Shown one piece after another: positions 7,512 through 14,181 of a stretch of 17,480 bases of DNA. Within the stretch, counting starts at the first letter, position 1, and every line of letters begins with the position of its first letter. This stretch comes from JADLDB01 sp040752975 (lineage in GTDB: Bacteria; Myxococcota; Myxococcia; Myxococcales; Myxococcaceae). The notes under the pieces were generated by a model. It was not told the DNA's origin and did no database searches. It worked only from the letters and a program-made list of their open reading frames with translations. Both the position numbers and the translations under genes were made by a program. The stretch is from NCBI GenBank assembly GCA_040752975.1, contig JBFMHF010000152.1, forward strand, positions 1-17,480, in the 5' to 3' direction.

Positions 7512-8648
7512 ATGAGCGTGAAGAACTGGCAGCTGAAGCGAGACATGGACTACCCGTACCCGGAGGCGCGCCCGAAGAAGCAGTGGGCCATCGTCTTCGA
7601 CCTGAACAAGTGCATCGCCTGTCAGACGTGCACGCTGGCCTGCAAGACCACGTGGACCAGCGCGCGCGGGCAGGAATACATGTTCTGGAACAACGTGGAG
7701 ACCAAGCCGTACGGCGGCTACCCGCTGGCGTGGGACCTGCGCGTGCTGGAGAAGCTGGGCCGGCAGGACTGGGCGAAGAACGGCAGCTACGCGGGGAAGA
7801 CCATCTTCGAGGCGGCGCCGCCCAGCGAGCGCGCGGTGCACTTCAACCCCACCGACGAAGACTGGATGTACCCCAACGTCGGTGAGGACGACTGCGCGGG
7901 CGGGCCGGTGGGCGCGGGCGGCGCGGCGATGAGCGCCCTGCCGCACGACAAGTGGTTCTTCTACCTGCCGCGAACCTGCGCGCACTGCACCTACCCGGCG
8001 TGCCTGGCCGCGTGCCCGCGCAAGGCCATCTACAAGCGCGCCGAGGACGGCATCGTCCTCATCGACCAATCGCGCTGCAAGGGCTACGGCGAGTGCGTCC
8101 GCGCCTGCCCCTACAAGAAGTCGATGTACAACCCCTACACGCGCGTCTCCGAGAAGTGCGTGGGCTGCTACCCCGCCGTCGAGCAGGGCATTCAGCCCCA
8201 GTGCGTCGTCAACTGCATCGGGAAGATTCGCGTGATGGGCTTCATCAACCCGCCGTGGGCGGCGCGCGACGACAACCCCGTCGACTACCTCGTACACAAG
8301 AAGGGGCTGGCGCTGCCCTACTACCCGCAGCTCGGGCTCGAGCCGAACATCTATTACATCCCTCCCATTCACGCGGACCGCGAGTACCTGGCGCAGATGT
8401 TCGGCCCGCGCGTGGACGACGCCATCAAGGCCTACCAGGGCATCGCGAGGGACAAGACGGCCCAGGCCCTGATGGTGCTGATGGGCTCGACCGATCGCAT
8501 CATCCACCGCTTCGCCGCTGAGAAGGACCAGGCGGTCGCCTTCAACGAGGTGGGCACCGAAATCGCCCGCGTCCCCATCACCGAGCCTGTCATCGACCGC
8601 CCTGCCTTCGACGAGCGCCTCGGCGCCGTCCGCAACAACACGCCATGA
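7512..8648 (+). CDS. nxrB: NxrB/NarH-type iron-sulfur beta subunit
   Basis: 378-aa electron-transfer subunit. Four ferredoxin-like Cys groups are visible: C34-C37-C40-C44 (CIACQTCTLAC), C156-C159-C164-C168 (CAHCTYPACLAACP), C189-Y192-C195-C199 (CKGYGECVRACP) and C216-C219-C231-C235. Tyr192 replaces the second Cys of its group, the type II family mark of one [3Fe-4S] cluster, giving three [4Fe-4S] plus one [3Fe-4S]. GQEYMFWNNVETKPYGGYP and CPRKAIYKRAEDGIVLIDQ strongly resemble, from memory, NxrB of Nitrospira. It has no signal peptide and is expected to leave the cell bound to the Tat-exported alpha subunit. It starts 39 bp after alpha with only a weak purine-rich site (GAAAGAGA), and its stop overlaps the gamma start (ATGA). 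Confidence 0.92.
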   Translation: MSVKNWQLKRDMDYPYPEARPKKQWAIVFDLNKCIACQTCTLACKTTWTSARGQEYMFWNNVETKPYGGYPLAWDLRVLEKLGRQDWAKNGSYAGKTIFEAAPPSERAVHFNPTDEDWMYPNVGEDDCAGGPVGAGGAAMSALPHDKWFFYLPRTCAHCTYPACLAACPRKAIYKRAEDGIVLIDQSRCKGYGECVRACPYKKSMYNPYTRVSEKCVGCYPAVEQGIQPQCVVNCIGKIRVMGFINPPWAARDDNPVDYLVHKKGLALPYYPQLGLEPNIYYIPPIHADREYLAQMFGPRVDDAIKAYQGIARDKTAQALMVLMGSTDRIIHRFAAEKDQAVAFNEVGTEIARVPITEPVIDRPAFDERLGAVRNNTP

Positions 8649-9505
8649 CGAGGACCTGCGCCATGAGGACCCTGCTCCTGTCCCTGCTGTCCGCTTCGAC
8701 GGCCTTCGCCCAGGGCGAGCTGTCGGCGCCGCTGGTGAAGGCCGACCTGTCGAAGCCCGACCCGGCGGCCGCGGTGTGGAAGTCGGCCCCCGCGCCGCTG
8801 TCGGTGTCGCTGATGGGCCAGCCGATGGTGACGCCGCGGCCAGAGGCCACCACCACGTCCGAGTTGAAGGTGCAGGCGGTACACGACGGCACCCGCGTGG
8901 CCTTCCGCCTCACGTGGAAGGACGACGGGGTGGACGAGGCCGGCGTGCTGGGCACCTTCTCCGACGCAGCCGCCCTGCAATTCCCCGTGGGCAACTCCGA
9001 CACGCCGCCGCCGGTGATGATGGGGGGCAAGGACCAGCCGGTGCACATCTTCCACTGGCGCGCGCAGTACCAGCGCGACGCCGAGAAGGGGAAGCCGACG
9101 CCCAAGGACCTGTACCCCAACCTGAACGTGGACATGTACCCGATGGAGTTCCACGACATGGGCTCCCTCGGAAGGAAGCCCGATGACAACCGCGATCAAT
9201 TCTCGCCCGGCCGCGCCACCGGCAACCCGCAGGCGTACTCGAAGACGGGCGTGGACGAGATCATCGCCGAGGGCTTCTCCACCTCGTCGGTGCAGGAAGG
9301 GCACGGCAGCGCCGGCAAGGCCACCTGGGCCAACGGCGAGTGGTCGCTCGTCATCACCCGGCCGCTGAAGTCCGAGGGCGGCTCCGTCCTGAACCCCGGC
9401 GGCAAGTCCTTCGTCGCCTTCGCGGTGTGGCAGGGCGGGAAGAAGGAAGTGGGCAGCCGGAAGTGCCTCACCATGGCGTGGACCCCGCTGTCGCTGGGGA
9501 AGTGA
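8645..9505 (+). CDS. Periplasmic heme-b gamma subunit, ethylbenzene dehydrogenase type (NxrC/EbdC-like)
   Basis: 286 aa from the ATG that overlaps the beta-subunit stop; the second Met (residue 7, base 8663) starts the more typical signal peptide MRTLLLSLLSASTAFA-QG. The mature protein matches the heme-b-binding gamma subunits of type II DMSO-reductase enzymes (ethylbenzene, dimethylsulfide, selenate and chlorate enzymes). Signs are DAAALQFP, then PPPVMMGGKDQPVHIFHWRA (Met125/126, the likely axial Met) and the end motif FVAFAVWQGGKKEVGSRKC (Lys273, the likely axial Lys). It would pass electrons between the beta subunit and a periplasmic carrier. There is no membrane anchor, so the enzyme is predicted to be a soluble heterotrimer. 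Heme-ligand assignments are from recalled family patterns. Confidence 0.85.
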   Translation: MTRTCAMRTLLLSLLSASTAFAQGELSAPLVKADLSKPDPAAAVWKSAPAPLSVSLMGQPMVTPRPEATTTSELKVQAVHDGTRVAFRLTWKDDGVDEAGVLGTFSDAAALQFPVGNSDTPPPVMMGGKDQPVHIFHWRAQYQRDAEKGKPTPKDLYPNLNVDMYPMEFHDMGSLGRKPDDNRDQFSPGRATGNPQAYSKTGVDEIIAEGFSTSSVQEGHGSAGKATWANGEWSLVITRPLKSEGGSVLNPGGKSFVAFAVWQGGKKEVGSRKCLTMAWTPLSLGK

Positions 9506-9510
9506 GCAAC

Positions 9511-10209
9511 ATGAGCCCCGACATCGACACCCTGGAACGTCGTGCGCTGGCCTTCTGCCTCGCCGCGCGGCTGACGGCCTGGCCCGACGACGAGACGTGG
9601 CGCTCGGCGCGCGCGCTGGCGGAAGGGCTGACCGACGGCGACGACGCCGAGAAGCGGCTGGCATCGCTGGTGGACTCGCTGGCCGAGCCCGGCCGTGAAG
9701 GGGAATACGTGTCCCTCTTCGAGCACGGAGCGGCGCGGGTGCCCATTCACGAGACGGAGTACGGCCGCATGAGCGGCATGTCGAAGGGGAACGAGCTGGC
9801 GGACATCGCGGGCTTCTACTCGGCCTTCGGCATGGACCGCGCGGACTCGAGCGCCGCCCGGCAGATGCACGACCACCTGGCGGTGGAGCTCGAGTTCTAC
9901 GGGGTGCTGCTGGCGAAGCAGGCGGCGCTGGCGGAGCGCGGGGCGACGGAGGGCGTGGAGGTGGTGGAGGACGCGCGCAGGAAGTTCCTCAGCGACCACC
10001 TCGGCCGACTGGCGCCTGCGGTGGCGGCTCAACCGGCGGTGGCCGACAGCACTGCCTGGGGCCCCGTCTTCGAGGCCTGCAGCCGCCTGGTGCTGGACGA
10101 GTGCCGCCGCTTCGAGGTGACGCCCGCGCCCCTGGACTTCTTCGCCGGCGACGGGGAGGCCGACGAGGTGTGCTGCGGCGGAGCGGTCTCGCCCCAGCCG
10201 AGGTCCTGA
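9511..10209 (+). CDS. TorD/DmsD-family molybdoenzyme maturation chaperone
   Basis: 232-aa cytoplasmic, mostly helical protein. The segment EYVSLFEHGAARVPIHETEYG (about residues 66-86) is the core signature of TorD-type chaperones (Y-x2-LF ... P-x-x-E-[ST]-E-Y). These bind the Tat signal and apo-form of the alpha subunit until the Mo cofactor is inserted. It is encoded straight after the gamma gene, the ABCD order usual for this enzyme class. ATG 9511 has GGGGA ten bases upstream; a GTG at 9502 is also in frame and would add three residues. Odd: the C-terminus ends in an acidic stretch and a Cys pair (ADEVCCGGAV) that I do not recall as part of the TorD fold. Confidence 0.85.
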   Translation: MSPDIDTLERRALAFCLAARLTAWPDDETWRSARALAEGLTDGDDAEKRLASLVDSLAEPGREGEYVSLFEHGAARVPIHETEYGRMSGMSKGNELADIAGFYSAFGMDRADSSAARQMHDHLAVELEFYGVLLAKQAALAERGATEGVEVVEDARRKFLSDHLGRLAPAVAAQPAVADSTAWGPVFEACSRLVLDECRRFEVTPAPLDFFAGDGEADEVCCGGAVSPQPRS

Positions 10210-10233
10210 CGTTCGTCACCTGTGGACGAACGT
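10209..10233. other. Perfect 9-bp hairpin just after the chaperone stop
   Basis: ACGTTCGTC and GACGAACGT are exact complements separated by a 7-nt loop, and the first arm begins at the last base of the chaperone's TGA. No T-run follows, so a classical terminator is unlikely. It could be an mRNA processing or stability element that sets the level of the enzyme genes against the two downstream genes, or a dyad operator. It covers the GTG at 10222 that would otherwise be a start for the next small gene. Confidence 0.5.
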
Positions 10234-10281
10234 GTCGAGGGGCTCGCCAACAGGCGACCGAGCGTGTCAGGCTCCACGTCC

Positions 10282-10416
10282 ATGTCCGACGAACAACAGC
10301 CTCAGCAGCAGGGTGGCGGTGGCGGCGCGGGTTCCCGCATCCTCATCTTCATCGGCGTCATCGTGCTGCTGAACGTGCTGAGCCAGGTCTTCAACTGGGG
10401 CTTCATCTTCTACTGA
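10282..10416 (+). CDS. 44-aa single-helix membrane protein, function unknown
   Basis: MSDEQQPQQQGGGGGAG is a Gln/Gly-rich soluble head; residues about 19-44 (ILIFIGVIVLLNVLSQVFNW and a short aromatic end) form one membrane helix. A longer version from GTG 10222 is possible, but that start lies in a stable hairpin and adds a low-information stretch. It sits between the chaperone and a methyltransferase-like gene in the same direction, and its stop touches the next start (TGAGTG). I do not recognise a family. Context suggests a small membrane accessory, for example an anchor or partner of the next protein; that is inference. Confidence 0.55.
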   Translation: MSDEQQPQQQGGGGGAGSRILIFIGVIVLLNVLSQVFNWGFIFY

Positions 10417-10989
10417 GTGGCGAAGGCCTTCGACCTGTTGCTGGGCGCGACGCTGCTGTGGGCGGCCGTGCGCCTCGCGCTGCGCGCTGAGCTGGCCGCG
10501 GAGTTCGCCGCTGGCCTGCAGGCCGCCGTGGCGCTGGCCATCATCCTTCGCGCCCCGGAGCGACGTCCCGCGTCGAAGGCCGAACTGGTGGCCGCGCTGC
10601 CGTCGTTGCTCATCGCCGCGGTGACGGTGCAGGCGGCTTCCCACGCGCGGTGGCCCGTCGTTTCGCTGGTGCTGGGTGGCGTCGGCGCTGCGGTGTCGCT
10701 GGGCGCCGTGCTGTCGCTGGGCAAGAGCTTCGCCATCCTGCCCGGCGTCCGCACGCTGCGCACCGGAGGCCTGTACCGACTCGTGCGGCACCCGCTGTAC
10801 CTGGGCGAGTCGCTCCTCTTCGCCGGCGCCGCCGCCGCCCTGGGGGCCTGGGGGGCCGTGGCCGCGGTGCTGCTGGCGCCGATGCTGGCGTGGCGGATTC
10901 ACGTCGAGGAGCGCCTGTTGTCCGTCGAGCCCGGCTGGAGCGAGTGGGCCGCGCGCGTCCGCTGGCGGCTTCTGCCCTTCGTCTGGTGA
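10417..10989 (+). CDS. Isoprenylcysteine carboxyl methyltransferase-like membrane protein
   Basis: 190 aa with about five membrane helices. The C-terminal part carries the ICMT/PEMT-type SAM-binding signature: LRTGGLYRLVRHPLYLGESL (G-x-Y-x2-[VI]-RHP-x-Y-x-G), then a helix and RIHVEERLLS (the E-E-x-L motif). Bacterial members often have unknown substrates, and some are encoded near denitrification or respiratory genes. GTG 10417 directly follows the previous stop, so translation is probably coupled. Last gene of the operon; 31 bp further on begins the end of a convergent gene. A short GC hairpin (GCCGC/GCGGC, 11004-11017) lies between them but has no T-run. Confidence 0.78.
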   Translation: MAKAFDLLLGATLLWAAVRLALRAELAAEFAAGLQAAVALAIILRAPERRPASKAELVAALPSLLIAAVTVQAASHARWPVVSLVLGGVGAAVSLGAVLSLGKSFAILPGVRTLRTGGLYRLVRHPLYLGESLLFAGAAAALGAWGAVAAVLLAPMLAWRIHVEERLLSVEPGWSEWAARVRWRLLPFVW

Positions 10990-11020
10990 AGCCAGGCTCC
11001 GCTGCCGCCCGCGCGGCGAG

Positions 11021-11680
11021 TCAGCTCGGAGTCCAGAGGCGCGCCAGGTTGACCGCGTCGGCCACCAGCCCGTCGAGGTCCTCCACCTTGAGCCGCCGGC
11101 CGTAGTGCACCAGCATCACCTCGCCGACGCCCTCCACCTGGGGGTTCTTCCGAGCGAGCTCGGTGAAGGCCGCGCGGGCACGCTCATTGAAGTAGCGCCG
11201 CACCGACTCCTCGCCCGTCTGCGACTGGAGCACGTAGGCCTTCGAGAAAGCCGGATCTTCTTCGAAGTTGATGTCCTGGCCGCCGAACATCTTGCCGATG
11301 GCGTCGAAGAGCGCCACCTGCCGCCGCGCGAAGAAGTGCGGCAGCGTCATGCCAGGAACGCGCACCGTGCAGATGGTCTGATGGTGGGTGTGGGAGTGCT
11401 TCCCGCTGCCGGTGGTGTAGCGGTAGTCAGCCACGGCGACGGCGACGCGGTCCCTCACGCCGCGCATCGCGTTGCTCAGCCGGCGGCTGTGTCCCTGGTT
11501 GAACAGCTTGAAGGTGCCCAGCTGCGCCTCGAGGCCGCTGCCGTAGCCCTCGAAAGCCCAGCCGTGCTGCTCCGCGTACCGCTGCATCGCCTCGGTGCGC
11601 TTCTTCTCGTACAGCCAGGCGAGGTACGCGATGATCGCGATGAGGGCGATGACTCCGCCGATGGCCAACACAGGCTCCAT
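11021..11680 (-). CDS. One-helix membrane protein of unknown function
   Basis: 219 aa. One N-terminal helix (MEPVLAIGGVIALIAIIAYLAW) is followed by KKR and a cytoplasmic domain with GWAFEGYGSGLEAQLG, a strand YRYTTGSGKHSHTHHQTICTV and FNERARAAFTELA. The layout matches a widespread uncharacterised bacterial family with an N-terminal helix and a beta-rich domain containing a His-rich T-H-H-Q stretch; I know no function for it. The start is secure: GGAGG lies six bases before the ATG (plus-strand 11681-11690). It is convergent with the molybdoenzyme operon and divergent from the oxygenase gene, so probably a separate unit. Confidence 0.75.
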   Translation of the reverse strand: MEPVLAIGGVIALIAIIAYLAWLYEKKRTEAMQRYAEQHGWAFEGYGSGLEAQLGTFKLFNQGHSRRLSNAMRGVRDRVAVAVADYRYTTGSGKHSHTHHQTICTVRVPGMTLPHFFARRQVALFDAIGKMFGGQDINFEEDPAFSKAYVLQSQTGEESVRRYFNERARAAFTELARKNPQVEGVGEVMLVHYGRRLKVEDLDGLVADAVNLARLWTPS

Positions 11681-11713
11681 GAGCTCCTCCCGACTCCGGT
11701 ACGTACCACGCTG

Positions 11714-12445
11714 ATGGGCGCCCGCACCCTCGACGCGCCTTCCTTCTTCCTCGACGGGCCCGCCCTCGCGGACAGGGGACGCGCCTCCCGCGCCTCGTAC
11801 GCCGCGGCTTCGCCCCACCCGCACGCGGTGGTGGACGGGTTGTTTGGAGACGACGTCGCACGCGCCCTCGCCCAGTCCTTCCCCGGGCCCGGCGCCGCGC
11901 GCTGGAAGCTGCTCGACTACCCGCAGCAGCGCCGCCTGGGGCATCTGCAGCGCCACGGCTTCGCCGACGTGCCCGCGGTGCTGCGCCACGCGCTCCATGA
12001 GCTCAACGGGCAGGCCTTCCTCGACTTCCTCGAGGCCCTCACCGGCGTGGAGGGCCTCATCGGCGATCCCCACTTCAAGGGCGCGGGGCTGCATCTCACC
12101 CCTCCGGGCGGCTTCCTCGAGGTGCACGCCGACTTCGATCGCGACGGGCGCCGCGCGCTGAAGCGGGTGCTGACCGCCGTGTACTTCCTCACCCCGGACT
12201 GGGACGAAGCCTGGGGAGGACACCTCGAGCTGTGGAGCCACGACGCCAGCCGCTGCGAGGTGCGCATCGCCCCCAGGCTGGATCGACTGGTGGTGATGGC
12301 CCAGGGAGACACCCACTGGCACGGGCACCCCACGCCGCTCGCGTGTCCCGAGGGGCGCTTCCGTGCGTCGCTGGCCGCGTATTTCTACGTGGTGTCACCA
12401 CGACCCGACGTCCCCGCGCACGGCGCCCTCTGGCGGCCGCGCTGA
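11714..12445 (+). CDS. 2OG-Fe(II) oxygenase (prolyl-4-hydroxylase-like)
   Basis: 243 aa, soluble. Iron ligands are visible as HADFD (His and Asp of HxD, about residue 138) and the distal His within HWHGHP (about residue 200). RASLAAYFY then supplies the Arg that binds 2-oxoglutarate. The earlier segment VVDGLFGDDVARAL and the P-P-G-G-F-L-E-V-H run match the 2OG-FeII_Oxy_3 / P4H-like family, which hydroxylates protein side chains or small molecules; the substrate is unknown. ATG 11714 lacks a clear ribosome site, and the conserved fold begins about 40 residues later, so the start may be further in. It begins 33 bp from the divergent gene; a 10-bp palindrome GGTACGTACC (11698-11707) lies between them. 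Confidence 0.82.
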   Translation: MGARTLDAPSFFLDGPALADRGRASRASYAAASPHPHAVVDGLFGDDVARALAQSFPGPGAARWKLLDYPQQRRLGHLQRHGFADVPAVLRHALHELNGQAFLDFLEALTGVEGLIGDPHFKGAGLHLTPPGGFLEVHADFDRDGRRALKRVLTAVYFLTPDWDEAWGGHLELWSHDASRCEVRIAPRLDRLVVMAQGDTHWHGHPTPLACPEGRFRASLAAYFYVVSPRPDVPAHGALWRPR

Positions 12446-12495
12446 GGTGCTCTCGCGCACGGCCCGTCCACCAACAGCCCCTGCGTGTCTCACCT

Positions 12496-12512
12496 CGTTT
12501 CATGACGAAACG
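12496..12512. promoter_or_regulatory. Inverted repeat CGTTTC-N5-GAAACG, candidate activator site
   Basis: CGTTTC (12496-12501) and GAAACG (12507-12512) are perfect arms around ATGAC. The dyad lies about 75 bp upstream of the start site predicted from the sigma-54 element at 12552-12567, within the usual range for an enhancer-binding activator. It is not a NorR-type GT-N7-AC or FNR-type site that I can recognise. Confidence 0.4.
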
Positions 12513-12551
12513 TCGGACTGGCGAGGGCGCCAGGCGCCCCGGGGGAGGCCG

Positions 12552-12567
12552 TGGCACGCATGCTGCT
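12552..12567 (+). promoter_or_regulatory. Near-consensus sigma-54 promoter for the MIP18/NnrS-like pair
   Basis: TGGCACGCATGCTGCT differs from TGGCACG-N4-TTGCW at one position (C for the first T of TTGC). GG (12553-12554) and GC (12565-12566) are separated by exactly ten bases. Transcription would start near 12578, leaving about 42 nt of leader with a GGAGG (12609-12613) before the ATG at 12620. Spacing to gene and ribosome site is ideal. Confidence 0.65.
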
Positions 12568-12619
12568 GTGGCGGAGAGCATGAAGCCAGTGCGGCGCCCA
12601 CAACTGCTGGAGGCGTGAG

Positions 12620-12931
12620 ATGGACGAGGAGCTCCTGCGTGCGCTCGAGACGGTGATGGACCCGGAGCTGGGCGTCGATGTCGTGTCGCTCGGGCTGGTC
12701 TACGGGGCGAAGCGGGAAGGCGACACCGCGCACGTGGTGATGACGATGACGACTCCCGCTTGTCCGCTGGGGGAGTCCATCGCCGCCGAGGCGCGCGCAG
12801 CGCTGCTGGCAGGCGTGCCCGGCCTCCGTCACGTCGACATCGAGCTGGTGTTCGAGCCGGCCTGGAGCCCCGACCGCATGTCCCCCCGCGCGCGCGCCCA
12901 GCTGGGCGTGCCCGAGCCCGGGGCGCCGTGA
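12620..12931 (+). CDS. MIP18 family (DUF59/SufT-PaaD-like) metal-sulfur assembly protein
   Basis: 103 aa, a full-length single MIP18 domain. It starts LLRALETVMDPELGVDVVSLGLVYG, the classic V-x-DPE-x-G/N-V-x-x-LGLVY pattern, and contains TTPACPLGESI with the conserved Cys. Family members (SufT, PaaD, eukaryotic MIP18) help insert or mature iron-sulfur clusters. Paired here with an NnrS-like protein it may serve a nitrogen-oxide or heme/Fe-S repair role (inference). GGAGG lies six bases before the ATG, a near-consensus sigma-54 promoter sits upstream, and the stop overlaps the next gene's GTG start (GTGA, 12928-12931). Confidence 0.88.
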   Translation: MDEELLRALETVMDPELGVDVVSLGLVYGAKREGDTAHVVMTMTTPACPLGESIAAEARAALLAGVPGLRHVDIELVFEPAWSPDRMSPRARAQLGVPEPGAP

Positions 12932-14049
12932 CTCCGCTCGCGTCCAGCGACTCGGCGCCTGGCGCGTCCGGGGCGCCCGCCTTCGCCACCCGGCGGGTTC
13001 CGCTGCTGGTCCTGGGCGCGGTGGGCCTGGCCACTGGCCTCTGGACGGGCCTGCAGCGAATGGGAGCGCTCCCCGCCGTGGAACGTCCCTCGGCGCTGGC
13101 GCACGGCCCGCTGATGGTGAGCGGCTTCCTCGGTGTCGTCATCGCCCTGGAGCGCGCCGTCGCCGGGCGCTCCGCCTGGGGCTACGCGGGGCCGGTGCTG
13201 TGCGGGGCGGGAGTGGTGCTGTTGGCGGCCGGCGCACCGCAGCCGGCGGGCTGGGCGCTGCTCGGCGGGAGCGCGGTGGTGGTGGCGTTGCTGGTGTCGC
13301 TCGTGGTCCGCCTGCCGGCGCTGCACCACGCGGTGCTCGCCGCGGCGGCGGTGACGTGGCTGGTGGGGAACGCGCTCCTCGTCGCGGGCCGGCCGGTGCT
13401 GGACGCGGTGTTCCCCTGGCTCGTCCTCCTCGTCGGCACCATCGCGGGGGAGCGGCTGGAGTTGACGCGCGTGCTGCCGAGGCCGCGCGGCGCCGTGACG
13501 GCCTTCGTCGTGGCGGCGGGCGCCGTCTTCGTCGGCGGCCTGGTGGGCGCCTTCGCGCGGGACGTAGGGGTGCGGCTCTTCTCGACGGGCGCGCTGGCGC
13601 TGGCGGTGTGGCTCTTCCGCTTCGACGTGGCCCGACGCACGGTGCGGCAAGTCGGGCTGGTGCGCTTCATCGCGGTGGCGCTGTTGTCGGGCTACGCCTG
13701 GCTGGCCATCGGCGGAGTCCTCGGCCTCGCCTTCGGACACCCGCTCGCCGGGCCCCGGTATGACGCGCTCCTTCACGCGCTCTTCGTGGGCTTCGTCTTC
13801 TCGATGATCTTCGGGCACGCGCCCATCATCCTCCCGGCGGTGCTGGGGGTGCGGTTGCCCTTTCGCCCGCGCTTCTACGCCCACCTCGCGCTGTTGCACC
13901 TCGGCCTGGTGCTGCGGACCGCGGGCGACCTTACGGGCGAGGAGGTCCTGCGCCGCGCTGGCTCCTGGGGCAACGTCGCGGCCATCGTCCTCTTCCTCGC
14001 CAGCAGCGCGCTCGCGGCGGGCCGGCGCACAGACACGGGCGCGGGCTGA
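12928..14049 (+). CDS. NnrS-like polytopic membrane protein
   Basis: 373 aa from GTG 12928, which overlaps the upstream stop. About twelve hydrophobic helices. The segment HALFVGFVFSMIFGHAPIIL, then PAVLGVRLPFRPRFY (about residues 280-315) carries the family-like H-A-x3-G-F-x-F-x-M-I-F-G-H-x-P pattern. A second His-containing helix (HGPLMVSGFLGVVIALERAV, about residue 57) resembles the N-terminal NnrS helix. NnrS proteins are copper/heme membrane proteins tied to tolerance of nitric oxide and its iron complexes. It has the same general type as the partial gene at the left end but is clearly a different paralogue. Function is inferred from family and context. Confidence 0.72.
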   Translation: MTPLASSDSAPGASGAPAFATRRVPLLVLGAVGLATGLWTGLQRMGALPAVERPSALAHGPLMVSGFLGVVIALERAVAGRSAWGYAGPVLCGAGVVLLAAGAPQPAGWALLGGSAVVVALLVSLVVRLPALHHAVLAAAAVTWLVGNALLVAGRPVLDAVFPWLVLLVGTIAGERLELTRVLPRPRGAVTAFVVAAGAVFVGGLVGAFARDVGVRLFSTGALALAVWLFRFDVARRTVRQVGLVRFIAVALLSGYAWLAIGGVLGLAFGHPLAGPRYDALLHALFVGFVFSMIFGHAPIILPAVLGVRLPFRPRFYAHLALLHLGLVLRTAGDLTGEEVLRRAGSWGNVAAIVLFLASSALAAGRRTDTGAG

Positions 14050-14181
14050 GAGGTGGCCTCAGGCTCCGAAGCACCCGACAGCAGCTGGCCTACCTCAACG
14101 AAGCGCCCCCGTCGTGGAGGCGCGGTCGGACGTCCGCCGGAGGGGCGCGCGCGCGGAGTCGAGGCGCCGGTGGAACCAGTC

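Noticed and set aside
3852..8507. 1551-codon open frame on the minus strand, antisense to the alpha and beta subunit genes
   Set aside because: Its product is a repetitive Val/Arg/Leu/His-rich sequence with no domain; it is the mirror of third-position GC in real plus-strand genes that carry clear catalytic motifs.
10222..10281. GTG start giving a 64-aa version of the small membrane protein
   Set aside because: The start lies inside a perfect 9-bp hairpin, and the added residues lack character; ATG 10282 gives a compact head plus helix.
11004..11017. GCCGC-N4-GCGGC hairpin between convergent genes as a terminator
   Set aside because: Only a 5-bp stem with no T-run; such stems are common in this base composition.
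11698..11707. Palindrome GGTACGTACC between the divergent genes at 11680 and 11714
   Set aside because: A single short palindrome without a second copy or promoter context; noted but not called an operator.
12502..12618. Short open frame (about 38 codons) just ahead of the MIP18 gene
   Set aside because: Basic, low-information product with no ribosome site, and it runs across the dyad and the sigma-54 promoter.
14127..14136. Palindrome CGGACGTCCG between the NnrS-like and CBS genes
   Set aside because: It lies between two gene ends, not at a promoter, and 10-bp palindromes of this composition are expected by chance.
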